Assembly (NCBI GenBank): GCA_003489345.1
Contig: DNIT01000174.1
Span: 26,355 to 35,044, forward strand
Direction of reading: 5' to 3'
Length of the DNA stretch: 8,690 nucleotides
Origin: Pelotomaculum sp.
Lineage (GTDB): Bacteria > Bacillota > Desulfotomaculia > Desulfotomaculales > Pelotomaculaceae
The notes beneath the pieces are model-generated. The model saw nothing but the letters and a program-made list of their open reading frames with translations, made no database searches and was not told the DNA's origin. Positions 5,097-8,690 of this stretch are shown here, one piece after another. Every line of letters begins with the position of its first letter. Position 1 is the first letter of the stretch. The translations under genes and the position numbers were made by a program.

Positions 5097-7728
5097 TGTT
5101 AATTACTCCTTCGTAAGCCGCCAGGTACTCCCTGGCATAGCTCAATTCTTCCTGCCTGGTCCGTACCAGGCCGTCCAAACGGGCTTGCCATACGGCATCC
5201 AGCGCCAGCTTGAAAGCCGGTCCCGGCTTAAAGCCCATGCCGCTCAGGTCCTTTCCGGTGATGGAAGGCCGGTCGTAGTTGATAGCGCTGAGGACCTGAC
5301 GCAATTGTGTCCTCGCGGCGTTTCCGGTAAGGCGGGTCAAGATTAGCGGGTATACTTCCTCTGGCAGCGGCATCAACCGCCTGGCCAGATCACTCATCTG
5401 GACCTGCCGGGCGTGCTGCAAAGAAGCGGCGACATCCTGCCACCCGGAAAGGCCTGCATGCACCCTTTCGGTCCAGCGCCGGCCAAGATGATAGCGGCGG
5501 CATACAGCGTCTGCCGTGTCGGCATCCGAGCGGCTCAGCAGCGCCAGGAGGTATACCAGCCAGGGTTCCGGCTGTTCTGCCAGGTCCCAGGTATGTATTA
5601 CTCTCAATGAGCGGGGCAGCTCATCCACTACCTGCCGGACTTGCGCATAGTCGACGCCCGGGAAGAGGTAGTCCCATAACCCGATTTCTTTTAACCGGTA
5701 GAGGGCCAGCCCCGGCCGCGGCTCTGAAAGGATATGCTTCAATTCTTCCCATACCCGCTCCATAGCCACTCTTTCCAGCATCTTGCTGCGCACAGCTTCC
5801 CTGGCCAAAGCAAAAGTCTGCGGTTCCAGGCTCATGGCATAGCGCTTTTCAAACCTTACCCCCCGCAACAGCCTGGTCGGGTCCTCTACAAAGCTGAGGT
5901 TGTGCAGCACCCGGATCAGACCGCGTTCAAGGTCCTCCCTGCCGCCGAAGTAATCGACGATATCACCGAAGTCAATCCGGTTCAAGGAAACCGCCATGGC
6001 ATTGATGGTAAAGTCCCGCCTGTAAAGATCCTGATGAAGAGACGAAGCTTCAATTTGAGGCATGGCCGCAGGATATTGGTAAAACTCCACCCTGGCCGTT
6101 GCCACATCCACCTGCCGGCCATCCGGAAAGAGGACCGTCGCGGTGCGGAATTTGGGATGGACACGCACTCTGGCGTCGTAGCGCCGGCCGAGGGCGCGGG
6201 CCATTTCCACCCCATCCCCTTCCACCACCAGGTCGAGATCAAGGCTCTCCACGCCCAGCAGCAGATCCCGGACAATGCCTCCGGCGGCGAAGACCCGGCA
6301 CCCCAGGTCATTGGCAATTGTTCCGACTTGTTCCAATAGGGTTGTATATGCTTCCGGGAGACTGCGATAGATCAACTCGCGTATATTCTTATAGTGGTAT
6401 TTAAAGCTTTTTTCACTATATATCTTATGATGCTTTGACTGTACATCACCATGCAGCGTTCGCAGCACATCGGTCCGCGATACGATGCCGACCAGTTTTC
6501 CTTCATGCAGTACCGGCAGCCGTCCGATGTCGTGCTCAATCATCAACTCTCTAACCGCGGCAACCGTAGCTTCCGGGCCGACACTCACCAGGCTGCCGGT
6601 CATGAATCCTTTGACGGGAGCGTGCCCAAGACCGTGGTGGACTGCTTTTTCCACATCACGCCGGGAAATCACTCCCACAACTTGCTCACCTTTTATTACA
6701 GGCAATCCGGTATGGCCGTAGCGCAGCATAATCCGCCCCGCTTCTTCCATCACGGTTTCCGGCGCCACTGTCTTTACCGGGCTGGACATAATGTCTGCCA
6801 CGCTAACGGGTGGTCTTACCTTCTGCCTGATCGCAACCAGGAGGAGTTTCACCACATCCGCCACCTGCGCATTTTTGACGACAGCCGACGCCGCTGCAGG
6901 ATGTCCCCCGCCGCCCAATATACCAAGGATATCTTTAACGCTTACTTCGGGCACGCTGCTTCGGGCCACAACGTGGACACAGCCGTCCATCTTGACCACC
7001 GTGAAAACAGCTTCAAGATTGGTAAAATCGACCAGCTTGTGAGTCAACAGGTCCAGGCCTCCCACAAATTGGTCAAGGTCCGCCTCTGCAATCAGGAACT
7101 TGATCCCGTTGATAATATACCTCTCAGCCGAAACCAGCAGAGCTTTCAACAGTTCTCTTTGTTCCTCCGTCAAAGGTCGCCACAGGAAATTTGCGACCAC
7201 GGCAAGATTGGCCCCGTTGGCTAGGGTATAAGCCACCGCTTCCGCATCCCTGGAGGTGGTATTGGAAAAGACAAGAGACCCGGTATCCTCATAAATGCCC
7301 AGGGCCAGGACAGTCGCTTCCACCGGGGTTATCTGAAGGCGCTCTTCCCTGATTTTTTCCACCAGCAAGGTTGTGGTCGCCCCAACCATCTCAACGACCT
7401 CAAAACTGCCCACGGCGTCCCCCGCACTGCGGGGGTGGTGGTCGTAAATATGCACCTCGATACCGGGCTTATCCAGGAGATACGCCAGTTTGCCAAGGCG
7501 AGAGGGGGTTTTGGTATCAACCAGGATGAGCTTTTCCACCAGTTCAGGTACAATGTCCCGGATGGTTCCGACATTGACGGTATCCTTATGCAGGGCCATA
7601 AACTCCTCAACGTTTTTCAGCAGCGCCCCGGGAAAGACCATAATGGAGCCGGGATACAGTTTTTGTGCCGCCAACATCGAAGCCAGGGCATCGAGATCGG
7701 CATTGGTATGCGTCGTAATGATATCCAC
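5089..7728 (-). CDS. DHH-CBS-CBS-tRNA nucleotidyltransferase fusion (CCA- or A-adding)
   Basis: This multidomain protein (879 residues from GTG 7728) joins a DHH phosphoesterase to a class II tRNA nucleotidyltransferase that builds or completes the tRNA 3' CCA end. Numbered from that start, the DHH domain has HTNADLD (7-13), DHH (96-98) and EDTG (147-150); DHHA1 ends in GGGGHPAAAS (272-281). Two CBS domains follow at about 307-364 and 372-428. The transferase head has AAGGIVRD (481-488), the metal-binding DLD (497-499), RRDFTINAMA (570-579) and EDPTRLLRGVRF (615-626), then a helical RNA-binding tail. All key residues are intact. Similar DHH-CBS fusions in Aquifex act as A-adding enzymes with a separate CC-adding partner, so A-adding is possible; the sequence alone does not decide. 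An alternative TTG start at 7752 would add eight residues but has a poorly spaced ribosome site. Confidence 0.92.
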   Translation of the reverse strand: MDIITTHTNADLDALASMLAAQKLYPGSIMVFPGALLKNVEEFMALHKDTVNVGTIRDIVPELVEKLILVDTKTPSRLGKLAYLLDKPGIEVHIYDHHPRSAGDAVGSFEVVEMVGATTTLLVEKIREERLQITPVEATVLALGIYEDTGSLVFSNTTSRDAEAVAYTLANGANLAVVANFLWRPLTEEQRELLKALLVSAERYIINGIKFLIAEADLDQFVGGLDLLTHKLVDFTNLEAVFTVVKMDGCVHVVARSSVPEVSVKDILGILGGGGHPAAASAVVKNAQVADVVKLLLVAIRQKVRPPVSVADIMSSPVKTVAPETVMEEAGRIMLRYGHTGLPVIKGEQVVGVISRRDVEKAVHHGLGHAPVKGFMTGSLVSVGPEATVAAVRELMIEHDIGRLPVLHEGKLVGIVSRTDVLRTLHGDVQSKHHKIYSEKSFKYHYKNIRELIYRSLPEAYTTLLEQVGTIANDLGCRVFAAGGIVRDLLLGVESLDLDLVVEGDGVEMARALGRRYDARVRVHPKFRTATVLFPDGRQVDVATARVEFYQYPAAMPQIEASSLHQDLYRRDFTINAMAVSLNRIDFGDIVDYFGGREDLERGLIRVLHNLSFVEDPTRLLRGVRFEKRYAMSLEPQTFALAREAVRSKMLERVAMERVWEELKHILSEPRPGLALYRLKEIGLWDYLFPGVDYAQVRQVVDELPRSLRVIHTWDLAEQPEPWLVYLLALLSRSDADTADAVCRRYHLGRRWTERVHAGLSGWQDVAASLQHARQVQMSDLARRLMPLPEEVYPLILTRLTGNAARTQLRQVLSAINYDRPSITGKDLSGMGFKPGPAFKLALDAVWQARLDGLVRTRQEELSYAREYLAAYEGVINSV

Positions 7729-7738
7729 AGCCGGGAGG

Positions 7739-7743
7739 CCTCC
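7739..7743 (-). promoter_or_regulatory. Ribosome site supporting the GTG 7728 start
   Basis: GGAGG on the minus strand lies ten bases before GTG 7728, whose product begins MDIITTH, a usual DHH protein start. The TTG at 7752 has only AAGG directly touching it. The site is part of a ten-base palindrome, GGAGGCCTCC (7734-7743). Confidence 0.55.
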
Positions 7744-7778
7744 GCTATACAACCTTTTCCATAATAATACGTTTTTAT

Positions 7779-7807
7779 ATTATATCATACAGTCGAACGT
7801 ATTTAAA
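7779..7807 (-). promoter_or_regulatory. Promoter of the nucleotidyltransferase-M50-trpS operon
   Basis: On the minus strand a perfect TATAAT (7779-7784) carries the extended -10 dinucleotide TG (7786-7787, spelling TGATATAAT). A 17-base spacer leads to a weak -35, TTTAAA (7802-7807), four of six matching. Extended -10 promoters tolerate poor -35 boxes. The leader to GTG 7728 would be about 43 bases. Confidence 0.7.
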
Positions 7808-7831
7808 AGCGAAAGCGCCCCTATGGGCGCT
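7805..7831 (-). terminator. Rho-independent terminator after the TrpB-like gene
   Basis: On the minus strand AGCGCCC (7825-7831) pairs perfectly with GGGCGCT (7814-7820) around a four-base loop, followed by TTCGCTTTT. The T run is interrupted but the stem is strong. It lies about 130 bases past the TrpB-like stop, and its tail touches the -35 of the next promoter. Confidence 0.75.
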
Positions 7832-7963
7832 CAGGTTCTGCTGACCAGGTTGTCTTATTTCTGTGGGCAAGCGCGAATGAATTCTCGCCAACATTTAATG
7901 GGGCATTGCTCCATATGCGAAAACAAGAGTTGGCACCGGGAAAACTGACAACTCACTTTTATT

Positions 7964-8690
7964 TTAAATTTTCGGCAGCTTTTCCAGCGCCTTTTTAAGA
8001 TTTTCCTCCGGAAGCGGATAATCTACCAGATTCCCTTCCATATACGCGTCATAGGAGGGCAGGTCCAGCAGGCCGTGCCCGCTCAGATTTAATAGGATAG
8101 TCCTGGACTCTCCGACCTCCCTGGCGGCTAATGCCTCTTCTACCGCGGCATGGATGGCATGTGATGATTCCGGAGCCGGCACTACACCCTCGCACCTGGC
8201 AAAGAGGAGCCCCGAATCAAATACCGCTGTTTGCCCGTAAGCTACGGCCTCGGCAATACCGTCATGCACCAACTGGCTTACCAGCGGCGATTCGCCGTGG
8301 TAGCGCAGGCCTCCGGCGTGGATACCGGGCGGCATGAACTCCGTGCCCAGCGTATACATGGAGAGAAGGGGGGTAAAACCGGCCACATCACCGTAATCAT
8401 AGCCAAAGCGCCCCCTGGTAAGAGTCGGGCAGGCGCTTGGTTCCACTGCCAGCAACTTTACTTTGGCGCCTTTAACAATTTTATCATAGGCAAAGGGGAA
8501 AGCCATTCCACCGAAATTGCTGCCGCCACCGCAACAGGCAATGACGACGTCCGGGTAGTTGTCCACCTTGGCCAGCTGTTCCCTGGCCTCCAGGCCGATG
8601 ACGGTTTGATGTAAAAGAACGTGGTTTAAAACACTACCCAGCGCATAGTTGGTGTCACCGCGCCCGGCCGCGTCCTCAACCGCTTCACTG
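7964..8690 (-). CDS. TrpB-like (TrpB2) PLP-dependent tryptophan synthase beta chain, 5' end cut by window edge
   Basis: This is the C-terminal 241 residues of a protein in the TrpB2 branch of tryptophan synthase beta chains, which use pyridoxal phosphate to join indole and serine. The full family length is about 450 residues, so the N-terminal half with the PLP lysine lies outside the window. Visible markers are [21 protein letters not shown] (12-32), typical of TrpB2 rather than TrpB1, the phosphate-binding loop CGGGSNFGG (53-61), [10 protein letters not shown] (82-91), PAPESSHAI (171-179) and [10 protein letters not shown] (202-211). The reading frame stays open to the right edge; the internal GTG at 8566 is not the real start. 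No trpA lies beside it on the visible side, so it may be a stand-alone TrpB2 that salvages indole. The terminator at 7805-7831 ends its transcript. Confidence 0.93.
   Translation of the reverse strand, partial: SEAVEDAAGRGDTNYALGSVLNHVLLHQTVIGLEAREQLAKVDNYPDVVIACCGGGSNFGGMAFPFAYDKIVKGAKVKLLAVEPSACPTLTRGRFGYDYGDVAGFTPLLSMYTLGTEFMPPGIHAGGLRYHGESPLVSQLVHDGIAEAVAYGQTAVFDSGLLFARCEGVVPAPESSHAIHAAVEEALAAREVGESRTILLNLSGHGLLDLPSYDAYMEGNLVDYPLPEENLKKALEKLPKI

Noticed and set aside
5734..7224. Long plus-strand open frames (201 and 257 codons)
   Set aside because: They are antisense to the DHH-CBS-nucleotidyltransferase gene, a common effect of GC-rich codon use; no domain is recognisable.
1..8690. CRISPR array, insertion sequence, prophage or tRNA gene
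   Set aside because: I saw no spaced direct repeats, transposase frame, phage gene or tRNA-like fold on either strand.

Overview
The window looks like chromosomal DNA of an endospore-forming Clostridia, probably near Pelotomaculum/Desulfotomaculum (Peptococcaceae). The evidence is the sporulation proteins YtfJ and YtfI (DUF2953), a bacterial Ku plus ATP-dependent ligase pair, a DHH-CBS-tRNA nucleotidyltransferase fusion, strong AGGAGG-type ribosome sites, and mixed ATG/GTG/TTG starts. The genus is an inference; no rRNA is present. Eight of the nine genes are on the minus strand, so they are described in transcription order, from high to low coordinates.

Right edge (8690 to 7964): the C-terminal half of a TrpB2-type tryptophan synthase beta chain, ending at a hairpin terminator (7805-7831). 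Next, an extended -10 promoter (7779-7807) drives a tight cluster: a DHH-CBS-CBS-nucleotidyltransferase fusion that acts at tRNA 3' ends, an M50 site-2-type membrane protease overlapping it by 8 bases, and trpS 31 bases further on. A modest hairpin (3392-3414) follows trpS.

Middle (3369 to 1637): the DUF2953/YtfI gene and the YtfJ (GerW family) gene, which are adjacent in Bacillus subtilis. Here they are split by a complete small transcription unit on the plus strand (2306-2609). That unit has a near-consensus housekeeping promoter, a good ribosome site, a 69-codon reading frame of unknown function and a strong intrinsic terminator whose loop holds the stop codon. Both ytfI and ytfJ are preceded by elements resembling forespore sigma-F promoters with the same 15-base spacing.

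Left part (1600 to 1): Ku and an ATP-dependent DNA ligase, joined by an ATGA stop/start overlap, form a non-homologous end-joining operon behind the ytfJ terminator. A weak sigma-G-like promoter candidate precedes Ku. In B. subtilis the equivalent pair repairs spore DNA, which would fit its place beside the sporulation genes. The ligase runs off the left edge.

No CRISPR array, insertion sequence, tRNA, rRNA or prophage gene is visible. The most novel item is the unrecognised 69-aa gene and its insertion between ytfI and ytfJ. The rest matches known families.
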